Assembly: GCA_009869945.1 (NCBI GenBank)
Contig: WIXG01000074.1
Coordinates: forward strand, 62,001 to 126,000
From: Mesaphorura yosii
Taxonomy: Eukaryota; Arthropoda; Collembola; Poduromorpha; Tullbergiidae
Direction: 5' to 3'
Length of the DNA stretch: 64,000 bases
Shown here: piece after piece, positions 24,655 through 37,000 of the stretch
Layout: each line of letters opens with the position of its first letter
Numbering within the stretch: position 1 is the stretch's first letter
Position numbers and translations under genes: made by a program
Notes under the pieces: generated by a model
Seen by the model: only the letters and a program-made list of their open reading frames with translations
Told to the model about the DNA's origin: nothing
Databases searched by the model: none

Positions 24655-26668
24655 ATGTTTCTGCGGACAGCTCTGTCTATAATTTTGCTCCTAATGAGTC
24701 CAATTATCATCGCGTGCAACTTGTTAATTCTCTACACATGGTTCAGATTCAAGAGACTTCGCACGCCGTCGAACTTCCTCGTCATTTCACTGTCCTCCGC
24801 GGATCTCGGATTCGGGCTCGTGCTCCCAGCCGCTGTTGCAGTGGATCTGACACTACAACGTGCAGGACACGTTAACGTGTACAGTGATAACAGTGAACGG
24901 AGTGGTGCGGTGAATGATGATCTAATTACAGGCACGGCCGAAACATTAATCAGGAACGTTACGAGCCTAGCCTCGCCCACGACTTCTCCGGTTGCAGGTC
25001 TCGAGTGGACAATTACCGCAGCCACGGCCACAAGCAGCAGCTCGACGGCTAATAATGTCATTAATTTTGAGCCCGAAGGAGCAGCAAGTGGAACAGGCCA
25101 GCATGGGAGTTTTATGAATGCGGACAGCGAGTGCAACGACACATTGTGTATGACTCATTTCATTATCCTCCTAATATTCTGCTCAGCGGCCATTCTGTCC
25201 ATGACGGCAATTGCATTAGATCGACTGATGTCCGTCGCTCAACCGCTCCGCTACAACCACTTCGTCACAATGTCGCACGTGCAAAGATTCGTGTTGTGTT
25301 ATTGGATTTACTCTGTCCTTCTCTGTAGCTGCGTGCCAATTTTAGCTCCGTCTTACAGATCTAATCCCGAAGCACACATTGTTCTCTTAAGTGCTTGCGT
25401 CTACGTCCCGTGCGCTGCTCTGACCACAATGAGCTACTTGTACATTTATTTGATCGCGAGGAGTCACGCGAGAGCAATCTACTCGGTGGAAATATCACTC
25501 AACAACGGGGGACTGATAGAAGCCAGCGACACTTCGGCTTCCACGTCTTCACATCCGCGCTATGGTCTGACGCTAGCTGGCATTGTGTCGGCGTTCGTAC
25601 TGTGTTGGTCCCCAATTCAAGTGTATGCGTTATTTGATGTAATTGCGGGCTCGAGGATCTTGTATCAACACAGTTGGAGGCTTCTGTTGGCAGCTCCAAT
25701 CGTACTGAACAGTCTACTGAATCCTTACTTGTACGCATATCGTTCTTCTGAGGTAAGGTTGTCAGTTTTGTCGGCTAAGCTCGCTAAGCTAAGCTTGATT
25801 AGTAATCGTATTCAATCGAAAATCACTCTAAGAATTTATAGAATTACATTGGAGGGCTTGATCCATTCCTTTCACTTCGGATAGCGCGAATGTAAGTTTA
25901 TAGAAACTTTCATTCAAATTGGAAGGGAATAATGGAGAAAGCAGTAGGCTCAACGGAATAGCTGAATTCATTAAACTTTAAGCTTCATTTACTTCACATT
26001 ATAAAGCCGTAAGAGATATCCTGAAAATCCAAAGGGAAAACATTGAACTCAAAAGAAGCAAGTGTCTCTTTCCTGTTATCATCCTCTTTTCACTCGATTC
26101 GATCAGCCGAGACTCGAGAGATTTCTCTCGTGCTGTTGCTGCGATTTATGCAAAGCGAACGCCAATATTTACTCTACACGCTTCCACTTAACTTTATATT
26201 CTATACCTTCTTTGCTCCAAAGTGGAAAACGATGACTATCAAGGTTGACGATTAAAGTAGAAGCTGAAACCTCGATGATTTGGCAAGTTACGGATAACTT
26301 TATAATTTCTGACTTTGCTAGACTATAGTTTTTGAGCTGATGTCAGCAACTCTCATACTATTTCTAATTTTGTTCTCGTTCTCTCATATCAGATTCGTAT
26401 TGCCATCATCCGAACTGTGGACATCATCATCACGAAAATTACTGGCCGTCCGCCGAAAATCCCAATTTTCATACAGGAGAAAGGCGACTTCACCAGCTGT
26501 GCCTCAAACATTCGGCTGCTGGGCGTCTCACCGACTCAGACAAGTGTCCAATGCAGCGGAGAAGGAACCAATAATGCTGGTGCTAGTACATCACCGATGC
26601 TGATTCCCGAGAATAATCAAAATCATCTCAACTTGTTTATTTGTGATTATCACGTCACGCCTCTGTGA
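24655..26668 (+). CDS. Class A GPCR, adenosine/melanocortin-type (MECA-like) receptor
   Basis: Two exons, 24655-25752 and 26393-26668 (phase 0 junction), 457 residues. TM1 begins almost at the start Met and reads into LLILYTWFRFKRLRTPSNF. TM2 carries LSSADLGFG. TM3 ends SMTAIALDRLMSVAQPLRY, so the usual DRY is DRL. TM5 runs into YLYIYLIARSHARAI, TM6 has the CWSP motif, and TM7 has LNPYLYAYRSSE, an NPxxY variant. The PLRYNHFVT and YAYR motifs resemble adenosine receptors; the ARSHARAI segment and short second extracellular loop resemble the wider MECA clade. The TM2-TM3 loop is about 95 residues and Ser/Thr-rich, with NVT and NDT sequons. Exon 2 gives a cytoplasmic tail ending VTPL, a possible class I PDZ ligand. 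GPCR identity is firm; the ligand is unknown. An upstream exon adding an N-terminus cannot be excluded. Confidence 0.88.
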
Positions 26669-26969
26669 TTCAAAACACGATTTTGTAAAAGATTCGACCG
26701 ACAAATTCTTGCAAACAAATTGTTCTGACAAATTATTTTAACTATGCCAAACTTAAGCGGGCCAATGTAATATTTTATTTTTGCGACATTAAAATGTGCG
26801 CGTACCTGAGTACTTGTCATAAGCGGTAATATTTTGGTCATCCTAACACAGATTGTGTGTATCCATCCGTTGAAATCGAGCTAATTGCGATAGATTTGAA
26901 ATCTTATGCGTACAATTAAAATTGTCATATTGAACCGGGCTGAATTTGATGTCGTTTATTGTCTTGGCG

Positions 26970-26975
26970 AATAAA
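26970..26975 (+). terminator. Candidate poly(A) signal of the GPCR gene
   Basis: AATAAA about 300 nt after the GPCR stop codon and about 700 nt before the next gene. An ATTAAA variant also occurs earlier, near 26788, so either may be used. Confidence 0.35.
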
Positions 26976-27680
26976 AATTCTCGTTTATAATGTATTTCAA
27001 TCTCATCTTTCCTTCGTACCAAAGTCACATATGTCATGCTTAAAGGTAAGGCTTAAAGTCATTTCTTGTGTGGCTCCTGCGCACGCCCCTTTCTATCTCA
27101 CTTTCAACTCTGTTGCTTCGTATTGAGACTTCGGACTGTAATAAACGGTGTACAATAATTGTTCCATTTGTGTTGTCAACTGTGTAGTTAATTATCAACA
27201 TACACAACAACGTTGTTGGAAACTGACAATTTCCTTCGAGAAGGTTGTACCCATTGGTTCTGGCGTTCAGTGATTTGTATCCTGTGGTTCTTGATGTCAA
27301 GAACATAGCACATGGCAATCGACACATCTAATCAGCAAATGGAGAAGTAATGTCGAAAGTTGAGCAGACTCGTTCATTAAGTTGGAACAAAGCGCATGTC
27401 AAGAGCTACTATGCAAAATACACACGCTGAGTCTCGTGTGTGAACAGACGACGAAAATTCGAACCAGCTCCCGGCCGAAACCGATACCCAAACCTTGCCA
27501 TGCAGCATTTCCACAGTAAATAGCAAAGTTGGTTATTTATCAGTTGCTGGTTGAAATTGAATTTATTTGTGCTAAAGAAGACAACAAATAACTAATCAAT
27601 AGCTGAGGAGTGACTGTTCCTTGATTTAAATTTACTGCATATTCAGCTTATTCAACTATGAACGCTCGCAGTTAATGACC
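26976..27680. other. Intergenic region between the GPCR gene and MRPS7
   Basis: About 700 bp with no exon. It must contain the MRPS7 promoter and 5' UTR. I could not assign a core promoter element. Confidence 0.4.
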
Positions 27681-28871
27681 ATGGCGGCCCCGGTGCTAAG
27701 AAGTACGAGTAATGCTTGCCTGCAGTGCAAAACTGGTGCCACGTTAGGGAAGCGAAGCTGGAAATGGGCTCCTATGCAATCACAGGTGAGGACTGGACTA
27801 TTGGCAATTGACTATCTGTGCAGGTGAATTTGCGCAACCTAATGAGTAGCTCGTTTGATTTTAGTGCCACAGCAAGGTGCTGTCCCTGCCTCTAAGTGCT
27901 CAAAGGGCAACGGGTATCACCGAATCACATCTAATCCCAACTAGGCATTACAGCGTGTATCCTCCAACTTATATAAAGCCTATTTATGAAGAGGAAAAGC
28001 TTCAAGAGTTGGAAAAAACTGGCGAAAAGTCGAAGTTGGCGTTTTCTCCAATTTACCCCGCACATGGGGATGAAAATGCGTCGGTCTTTCATGACCCAGC
28101 TGTTAGTAAGTTCATTAATTACATCATGTGGGAGGGTCAGAAGGAAGCAGCGCGGGCAATCGTTGAGCAGGTAAGTTGTTACTTGGTTATTTTGAGGGAG
28201 ACAGTCAGTGGAGTGTATGGAGCCATTTATCCTGACCTTGATCCGCGTTTATTTGCAGACTTTTGCAACCATAAAGCGAATTCAGCTCGGAAAGTACTAC
28301 AAAACCACTGATCCCAAAGAGCGCGAGAAAATAGAGCTGAATCCATGGGTAGTTTTCCACACTGCAGTCAACAATGCTGGTCCAGTTCTAGAAACAATGT
28401 CCATTAAGCGAGGTGGTGGAACGTATCAGGTGCCAGTGCCTGTGAGAGACAGACGGAAACTATTTCTGGGGATGAAATGGCTTATCGAAGCAGGAATGGA
28501 CAAAGAGCCCACTATCCCAATGTACAAAAAGTTGGCCTGGGAAATTTTGGACGCGGCGAACGAAACTGTGAGTTATAATTATATTGCAATTGTATTTATT
28601 GCTCCTTTTCAAATTACAAAACCTCAAGTACAAAAGTATCACGTTATGTATCAGTCCTTCCACCATTCAATTAATAGAATTTCAAATTCTAATTTCTTAT
28701 CATTTGACATTATTAGTGAAAGTGTAAAGTGGACGTCAATGACCAAACAATTCATGCTGCACTTCTTGATATTTGTGTCTCTTTTCACAGGGTCGTGTGG
28801 TTAAACGAAAACAAGACCTGCATAAAGTTTGCGAAGCAAATCGAGCCTACGCACACTACCGATGGGGATGA
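27681..28871 (+). CDS. MRPS7: Mitochondrial ribosomal protein uS7m (MRPS7)
   Basis: Component of the mitochondrial small ribosomal subunit, binding the 3' domain of 12S rRNA near the decoding region. Four exons: 27681-27785, 27865-28170, 28259-28567 and 28791-28871, all phase 0, giving 266 residues against about 240 in the human protein. The N-terminus is basic, Ser-rich and lacks acidic residues over about 50 positions, as expected for a transit peptide. The uS7 core follows: [50 protein letters not shown] and [14 protein letters not shown]. The C-terminus reads [11 protein letters not shown], very like the metazoan mitochondrial form. The start is ATGGCGGCC, the first Met in the open exon. 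The gene is convergent with POLR3D, with stop codons about 270 bp apart. Confidence 0.95.
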
Positions 28872-28916
28872 AACGGTCCACACTTGACATACCAAACTCT
28901 TGCTAATTTAGGATGA

Positions 28917-28922
28917 AATAAA
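28917..28922 (+). terminator. Poly(A) signal of MRPS7
   Basis: AATAAA 46 nt after the TGA stop at 28869-28871, at the expected distance for a short 3' UTR ahead of the convergent POLR3D gene. Confidence 0.6.
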
Positions 28923-29141
28923 AACCATCACAATTCTTGGATTTTGCCTTGACTCGATTAGTTTTTAAGGTAGTTTTCGAATTTTCGTGTCGTTTCGCGA
29001 CATCCACAATGTTGCGTGCTGGCGAAAGTTCTTCTTGTCGTTTCCAATTGACTGAATCGAACCAATAAAATCTTCATATTCGAAAGACCGCCGGTAATAA
29101 TGGTTGAGCATACCAACAACTTTGTTATTACTAGACCAAGG

Positions 29142-30496
29142 TCAATGCCTGAATTGAAGCCTGTTGAACAGAGGAGCTGGGTCAGGTGCACAAACGAATT
29201 TGTGCTGGACCTTTCCTAGCATGGTGAACGATTTCTTCTCGATGTCGATTGCGATTAACTCCTGCCAATCAAAAATAATATTGGTTCCACTTTCGACTAA
29301 CTAGTAGGGGAAGTCTTAGTTTAAAAAAATGAAGCATATTATTTACCTGGCGAAAACCAACAACTTTGCTGGGTTCTACTTCTAAAGTGACCTGGTCAGA
29401 CTTGGATTTTCCCAAGAGAATGGAACATTTTCCAGATTTCCGTACTTGCAATTTTCCAATGCATCCTCCTTTCACATCACTCAGATTTTTCGCGAAAGTT
29501 TTACTCCTATCTCCAATTGTTTCAGATAGTTCAGAATCCTTCTTCTTTCTTCTGAAGGGTAAAATGTAAGGCATTTGTAAACACGCCAGAGCTCCTGCTG
29601 GGGCTGAACTTAAAAATTGTGAAAATGAATCTCCGGGTTTAGCTTTCTTGGATTTCTTTTTCAGCTCATCGGTTTTTGTAGTGAGTTTTGCGAAATCTGC
29701 AAAGGACAGTCTAGTGTCATGAAAGATATCAACGTGGCAAAAATAATCGAACTTACAATCATCCAATGGAAGTGAAACGGGTTTGAGATGATGTGGTAAT
29801 GGCCCTTGACTCAACCCTTCCAGAAACGTTCCTAGCCCACCAATTGGCTCATCATCGTCGTCATCGTCATCAATGTCAAAATCCTTGTCATCTGGAGTGA
29901 CTGCTTTTCTCGAACCTTTTGTGAGTACTTTCTCTAATTCTGTTGTACTAATCGAGGGTCGACCACCTCCGCCTCGACCCCGTCCTCTACCCCTGCTCGA
30001 AGAAGAGAATGTCGACGGAGTTCGCCTGGATGTCAAAGATTTGATTCCAACGCCTTCTGAGAATATTGATGCTGATTGTACCAGCTCAGGCTTTTCTCGA
30101 CCTCTGGTGCCTCCTCTTCGACCATGAATTCCTAATCCTGGTGCAACTGCAGGACGTGGTCGTTTGTGTTTTAGCTCTGAAGGCCCGGGTAGAGACGGTT
30201 GAGCGAATTTTGGTGACGACTTTGGCGACTGAGTTGGAGCAACAGTAGATTCCCCGCGCTCTCGTTTTGGTGGGATGTTGGGAGCATATTGGCGGCGAGA
30301 TCGTGCTACTGAACTCAAAGTTAAATCTCTCGGGCCCTAATTACATGGGACATAAACTAGTAGTAATTACGTTGATTAGTTCACAATAATAACTTTCTAT
30401 ACTGACTGTAATTACCTTAAATGTGGGGAGCCTCGACACAACCGTTGGAGTCGTTAGGTTAATGTGCTTCTCCGCGTTTCCTGGAGTGCCGGCCAT
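29142..30496 (-). CDS. POLR3D: RNA polymerase III subunit RPC4 (POLR3D)
   Basis: Pol III-specific subunit that pairs with RPC5 in a TFIIF-like subcomplex used in initiation, termination and reinitiation. Exons on the minus strand: 30496-30416, 30336-29757, 29696-29347 and 29261-29142, all phase-compatible, about 376 residues. The N-terminal half is basic and disordered with an RGRGRGGGGRP run, then a short Asp-rich stretch (DIDDDDDDDEP). The C-terminal RPC4 domain contains IGKLQVRKSGKCSILLGK, then TLEVEPSKVVGFRQ and, in the last exon, ELIAIDIEKKSFTMLGKVQH, followed by KFVCAPD. These align with the conserved C-terminal block of human POLR3D. The 60-nt intron 29756-29697 is a multiple of three and lacks stops, so its removal is inferred from GTAAGT and TTTGCAG borders. 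No clear minus-strand poly(A) signal was seen. Confidence 0.92.
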
Positions 30497-31080
30497 CGTT
30501 GGTATTCCTTAATCCAAGCTTACTCACTAGCCAGACTAGCCACCATCCAGATCCAGGTACAAACACCCACTCCAATTAAATTGTCAGCTTCGGAACTTGG
30601 ACTTTTCAACCATTTGTTGCTTAAGTTTTGATTTTGATTTATAGAGACTCCATACACGAGATCTAAAATGCTGCCATTTACGTTTAGGGTTTGAACTCGA
30701 GCAAGACACCCAACAATGCACCTAAATTAATAGAATCATAATTTCATGTAATTAAGCCCAGCACTAAAACTAAAGCTATATTATTAGCCAACACGCATAT
30801 AGGTCAAATAATCATCATAGCTTGTTTAATTAGCGCAAGACGCATTAACCGGGCTTCATCGGCTGTGCCTCCACACAAAGTACAGTTAATAGTCACCGTG
30901 GTTAATCCGTAATGATGTACCTGTTTTAATTAGAAATCTTCAAACGATGGCGTGTTGCAACTCCTCAGACGTTTGCGTCGGTGTTGTTATCCAACAATTG
31001 GATAATTACTCGACAAGGGACACGGTTTGAAAATACACGCTAAAACTTCACACCGAGAGAAATTGATAATTCGTTAATTA
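30338..31080. promoter_or_regulatory. TAATTA-rich block upstream of POLR3D
   Basis: Eight exact TAATTA hexamers occur at 30338, 30364, 30409, 30749, 30827, 30927, 31003 and 31075. TAATTA is the core of many Antp-class and LIM-class homeodomain sites and is palindromic. For 60% AT sequence of this length, roughly half a copy would be expected by chance. The first three fall in POLR3D introns, the rest upstream of it. Whether this is an enhancer is not shown by the sequence. Confidence 0.3.
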
Positions 31081-34000
31081 CTGGAATTTACTAACTGGAC
31101 ACGCTGTGATCACGACCGGACGAAACAACATGATGGAAGCTGCAGTCAGTGCACATGGATTTTGAAACACGAACCGAAAGCGAGACTGTCAACATTACGA
31201 AACTTCCCAAACCAAACTTGAATCGGAAAGCGTGATCGAGTTGCTGCTGGTGAACAGCGACAGATAGGAGCGAGTCTCAACCTTTAGTGAATCGAGTTTA
31301 TTTGGTGAACTGCTGTGGAGCTGTCGCTTTGTTCAACTGCGTAGTTGGCTGAAAATGGTAACAAGTGGATAATTTGACCCACTGCACCTGACAATTAAAT
31401 TCCAATATGATTTAAAATTAACGTATTTCTTGCCATTCTTATTTCACAGCGTTTCAGTTCCAGCCGAATGACGACGCTCTTGTTATAAAGCGAATGGACT
31501 CGCTTTTGAGTGTAAGAGTTTTGTAATTATATCGGTTCGTGTTCGCTGACAGAGCAGTATCGAATTCGAAGCAGCACACGAATTGGTGGAATTAGGATTA
31601 GTAGGGTTTCATATCAGAAAAGAAGAAAATTATAATTCAGCTTATTGCAATGTCCCATAAGATTGCCTTCGTTAACTTGTATTCTAATAATCGTTCCATT
31701 CATTCAAGACTTCATTTATGCTTCGCCGCTCCAGTTCCAATGTGCGAAAGCGAATACTCGTCAACTAAGAGCATGCATGCGGGATAGATTACTGCTCCTG
31801 CGTGAACTTTAGTCAATAATTTTGGCACAGAAACACTTTTCCGTAATGCTTTCCTCGCATTCGCTCTTCATTGCATTTCCAAGCGTGCAGAGTGCAGAGC
31901 CAAGCGGACGGAGGTTCTCTTTCTCGGTTCGGTTCCGCACTTTCCGTTTGCAAGTCGTCAGAGTTTCCTCAGCCGGGAAACAAGTCACTACACTCCGAAG
32001 TCTGTTCCCTGCTATTTTGCTCCAGTCATCTTTGTGTCAAGTTTATTGACTTGGTCGGTTAAACACGATCTCAATCTCTCCTCTCCAGTCCTTCCTACTT
32101 CCAGATTTAAGACAATCAAAATCATATTAAATTCTTCCTTCCTCGGTCCAAGCCGTGTCAGCTGCAGCCTGCCTGTACTAGTGAACTCAGTGTTGTGTGT
32201 TGGCTTGACTTGCCTCACATATTGCAATTTCTTGGAACAAAGCCCAAAATTTTCAATTTGATGTATCACGGCTACGGCATTTGTGCATTAAATCTCAACC
32301 GCAGAGCAAAGACAGACAGGAAGAGGCTCGTAAAAGTAGTGGCAGACGCCAAGGCACGTGCTTGTTAAACCTCTCTTTACGTAATGAAATTACAAAGTCA
32401 AACTACAAAAGAGCTACGACCATGAGCAAGAATCTACATTCAATTATAAAGGATCGAGAAGGTGAAGAAAGCTTGAAGACAATCTGGAATGCTGGAATGG
32501 AAACAGGCGACTGACGATAGAAGAGACAATCTTCAGTTTTATAGTTTCCTTCCAACTCAAATAAGTACAAAGTCTGAAGTTGTAATTAAATGAGTTGGAA
32601 GTCAAAGTTGAGTTCTTAGCACCGAAAAGTTGATGCCACGTTCGTCTTCGCAGCCGTTTCAGTTTCTAATTTCTCGTGGAACCTTCCGGCCTGAGGCTAT
32701 CATTAATCTATCCAAGTACCAAGTGAAGACCTGCACTTTAGAAGTGAAGTATAATCTCCAATAGTAAAGCCAGCGTAGTAAGAAAGTGCGATTGCCGCCG
32801 GATGGTTCATAGTTATCTGTAAAATTGGAACTCGCGTGCGGTTGCAGTTGCGAGGAGCGCACGTGCGAATGATGTTGCAGGTTCCCGGTTGCCCTGAGCG
32901 GCGTAGACGTCGTGTGTGGTCTCTGCCAATTTCATTTTCATCTCCGATGTGCTCTGGAATCTGTAAGTAAGCTCTGCCGTGTATCAACCTGGAAAGTCAA
33001 CTCAGAAATCAGTGAGTAGGAAGGTACGTTTATTTAGTTGCACACAATATATAAACGACACGTGAGTTTGGACCCAGTCTCCAGTTCACGTCACAGTGAG
33101 AATTCACGACATATTCGATTTGTGTACATTCTGCATATGCCTTCGGGGCTTCGCGTTAACAGAAAACAGGAACACAATTCCTGATTTCAGTCTCTTGCGG
33201 TTTCCTCTCTGATAAGGTTGACACACAATTTTTATTTGTGGTTGTGATAGTGAAGCCGAATGCTAGCGCAGGCTCTGAACTCACACCAAAAGCATGCATA
33301 AGTTAGCCATAACACGAGTCGTGCATGAAATTGCGCTTTAAATCAGTATTTGTACTTGACAGTAAAGTAAGAATTGTGTGAATCACGAAATATGGACTAT
33401 TTTTAGTAAATGCAAGGACATGCCATCATAACTGCCATTATTATTTGCGAGCAGAAATGCAAGCCGCGCGTATTCCATTCGTTCTCCATCTCAAAGTCAG
33501 TGCAACTTCCTGTGAATTACATAATTACATTGCTCTTCTGGTTCTGGCAAATTCTTGCTCTGACTGTAGCCGACTTGTGTGTATACACAGCCCGAAGCGC
33601 CGTAGCCTGCCCGGTGATAATTACAGTTGCTTCATCTGCGGCCGGTAATTGGAACCTGAACCTCATGAAGTTTGCTGACCTGAAAGTTTTACTAGCTGAC
33701 TAGGCAAGGCTAGCTCATACGCCAACCCATGTAGTCATGAAGTGTGTGTGCTGTTCTTCTGTTTCTATTCATTCTAACACCGTAGAACCAGTATAGACCA
33801 AAGCCAGAGGACCACTCACACTCACCTAGTTACCTGTCGACCAATTCTCTCATGTAATCAGTGCCCTGGTGAACTGAATATCTAAACATTGTCCGTGGCA
33901 GTAGTGCGTGCTCAGGCAGTAATTGATTCATTATCATTTTTATGATATAGCTAACGATAGCAGCTAAAGGGTTTCAAAGAACCGCACACACAGCACAGCA

Positions 34001-37000
34001 CGTAGTACTTGTTAGATTTAGAGTGGACCTAGAATTACATTTTTATGTAAATTTTTTCAAGGTTAATCATCACCATTCATCCACTACTCATTGCGAAAAC
34101 AACACAAAAGAATGCACGGACTTCTGAATAGTGTGTGAGTGCACATGAAACTGACTGGGCTATTTGCATGTTTCCCTAAACTTCAAGTTTCTTGTGAACT
34201 GCGAGGACCGGTTCGGTTTGCCATGCGTGCTGTGCAATTATCGTGGCTTGTGTATGCAAATAGCGAGACCATAAACATCGAATTAACCCAACACTCAGCA
34301 TTGTCAACAGTCAACAACACCAATCGACCGACGGCGCACGGCACGACGGCAGACAAGACATGTGGAAGAATCAGAAGTTTACTCTGTTGATTCACTCCGC
34401 GTCCTCAACGTGCGCAATTCCGCATCAGGAACAGTGCTACCAATTCAGTCAGAGTGCCTTCAAAAGTGTCGTCAGAAATTACCAGTTTCGTGCTCCAGCC
34501 GTAACGAGGAAAGACAGCTGCAATTGCAGTACAAATACAAACACTAGAAATATGAGGCGGTTCGGGTACGCGTGCGTGTTCAAATATTACCATTGTGATC
34601 GGGCTGGCGGTGGCGGAAGTGGTGCTACGTTGCAAAAAATTAGGACTGACAGCATTCCAATGCAGGCACAACAATGGAATTTGAGTGTTCGCCATCTGGT
34701 TCATAGCACCACGATTTCACTGCAAGAAGAGAACGGAGTCAGAAGTTGTCGGAGTCACTGCTCATGGCTGGAAACACTAAACAAACAGTCTTCTTCATAT
34801 TCTTCGACTACGGTAAGAAATCGCACACGGCACACGCACGGTTTGGATTATTTTCGTTCTCGGATTACGTTGACACATGTCGCATGTCGTAATCATAAAC
34901 AAATTCGTCCAAGACTACCAAGACTCAAGGTTTAATAACTTCTCTCGTATCCAGTCTAGCACTGCTTGTGATTCTAGTTTCTTATGCATAAATATGCGTG
35001 AACAAATTGTTGACAGCGTTTGGTATTTTGCACTTGACAGTTGATTTTGGCGCAGTGACTCACAACCACTGCCACGGCCAGGCTCAAATATTGAGTAATG
35101 GTAAACGAATGCTGGATGTCGACAAATAAGAATTCTGGCGACTGAACTCTGAGCGACTGAAAATTACTGCAAATGAAAAATCCATCACACAACATAGGCG
35201 CGAGGTTAATGCGATTTGTGCTGAAGTGCTATGCTGATGTTGAGGCAATGACAGGTTGCCGAGCTGCATGCAATCTTACCTGACGTCTTGTTCTTCTTCC
35301 TTTCCTTACTTTCCTATCAACTTACTTCTTGATACGATTTTATTGCGAAGACGAATAAGGTATTCTTGCCCACTTAATCATGCGTGCATGATGCACGCCA
35401 TACCCTGCTTTTCGCGTTGCATCCGGCTCCAGTCTCGACGACTCAAGAAAACCATAATAAATATGTTTCGATTTCTTTCCAATTCTGATAAAGTTGAGCT
35501 TATTATCCATAAATATAAGGCCGGGCTCGGTGAGAAAGGCAATTTCACAATTTTGAAAAGGTAAATATAGGTTCAGAGCATGCACGCGAGTTGCGAGTGC
35601 AAAATTTACTACATTCCGCGCTTCAATCCGCTTCGCTTGGTTCACCATTTTCAGTCTTCGCCATCGCTGACGTCAGAAATCCATTCAATCATTTTTCCTT
35701 TGTGCAGACGATTACTTCGTCGATATTACATATTTTATTGTGCTTATTCACTCGACTTCGAATTCACATTCACATTCGCCTTCCGTTTCCTTTCATCAGC
35801 AAGCGACTGGAAAATGTTGACTCCCGGAATATTTTCTCTTCGCGTTATCCACAATGCAAGGTATGCATGCCTGTTCCGTATTGTACAACGGGTGACTGAG
35901 TCATGGTTGAATTGTTGGTTTTGTCTCGTTTTGTATTCGTGTCGTTCTTTGTTTTTGCTTTTCGCAAAGGTGCAGAAGTTTTTGCACCAGACGAACAGAA
36001 GGGTTAATGCCATGTTTTGGTGTTGCTGGTTGAGTGAATGAAACAAATGGAATAAAGCACCTCAAACCCGGAACCAGACTTAGACGGCGAACGAATCCAA
36101 GAATGGAGAATGTGTATCGAGCCCAGCATATTTGATATGTTGCAGTTTAAGAACGAGCAACTTTCTTTCCGTCGTGTCTAGCCAGCCGCACCAGTGTATC
36201 GTGTGCCCGTGCCCGACTTTCTTTCATTCTCTAGTTGTAGGCTTTATTATTTTGTAGCATGTTATGTAACCGACTGCATTGCGGTAGACGTACAAAAAAG
36301 TAACAGCCACGGTAACCGTCAAGCAACGTACGCAAAATAACGTAGCAGAGAAAGGATCTAAAGAATATCCACGAGACAACTTGAAGAGTTTTTGCGTCGT
36401 GCTGCACTTTCCACACTTTCACTGGACGCTTGCGGGCCGAAGCTAAAAAGAGAAAGCATCAAGCACTAAGAGAAAAGATAGCAGCGTAGCGAGTAATTTA
36501 GCCATTGTCGTTGCCCCATATCGAGAACCCACCCACCCACAAAATGAGAATGAGATGAAAAATTTAAAGCGTCCACGTTAAATAGGTACAAGACAGCCTG
36601 CTTTGCCGACATCGCCGGGCTCACCAGCTCGTTCAAGTTTATTGCACGTGTTTAGCCCGAGTAATGGATTGGAGTAGGGAAGGCAGGCGTTAGACTTGCA
36701 TTAATTTTTTAAATGAGCGATAATACACACATTGACCGGCCATGGAAAGCAAGCATCGCACGGGGAAGAGAAAGTGAGATTGTAATACCATCAAAGCCAA
36801 AGTCGACGCAGTGGGCCAGGCCACTGTAATGGAAGACCGAAATCATGAAATATGCCCTGAATGAATTCCTCCTTCACTGCGGGCAGTATTGGCGAAGATT
36901 AATAGCCACGCGATAAAACAAAATGAAATGACTCGGTAGATTCGACCAACATGGGCCATTTTCCATTTTCAACGCCCATGGCCCGCATGGCGTGGCGTGA

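Noticed and set aside
34360-34935. 191-codon plus-strand frame
   Set aside because: Long for chance but with no domain, no clear start context and poor composition; overlapping frames on the other strand are equally open.
35580-36041. 153-codon plus-strand frame with hydrophobic segments
   Set aside because: No signal peptide or regular membrane topology, Cys/Phe-rich by base composition, and an antisense frame of similar length.
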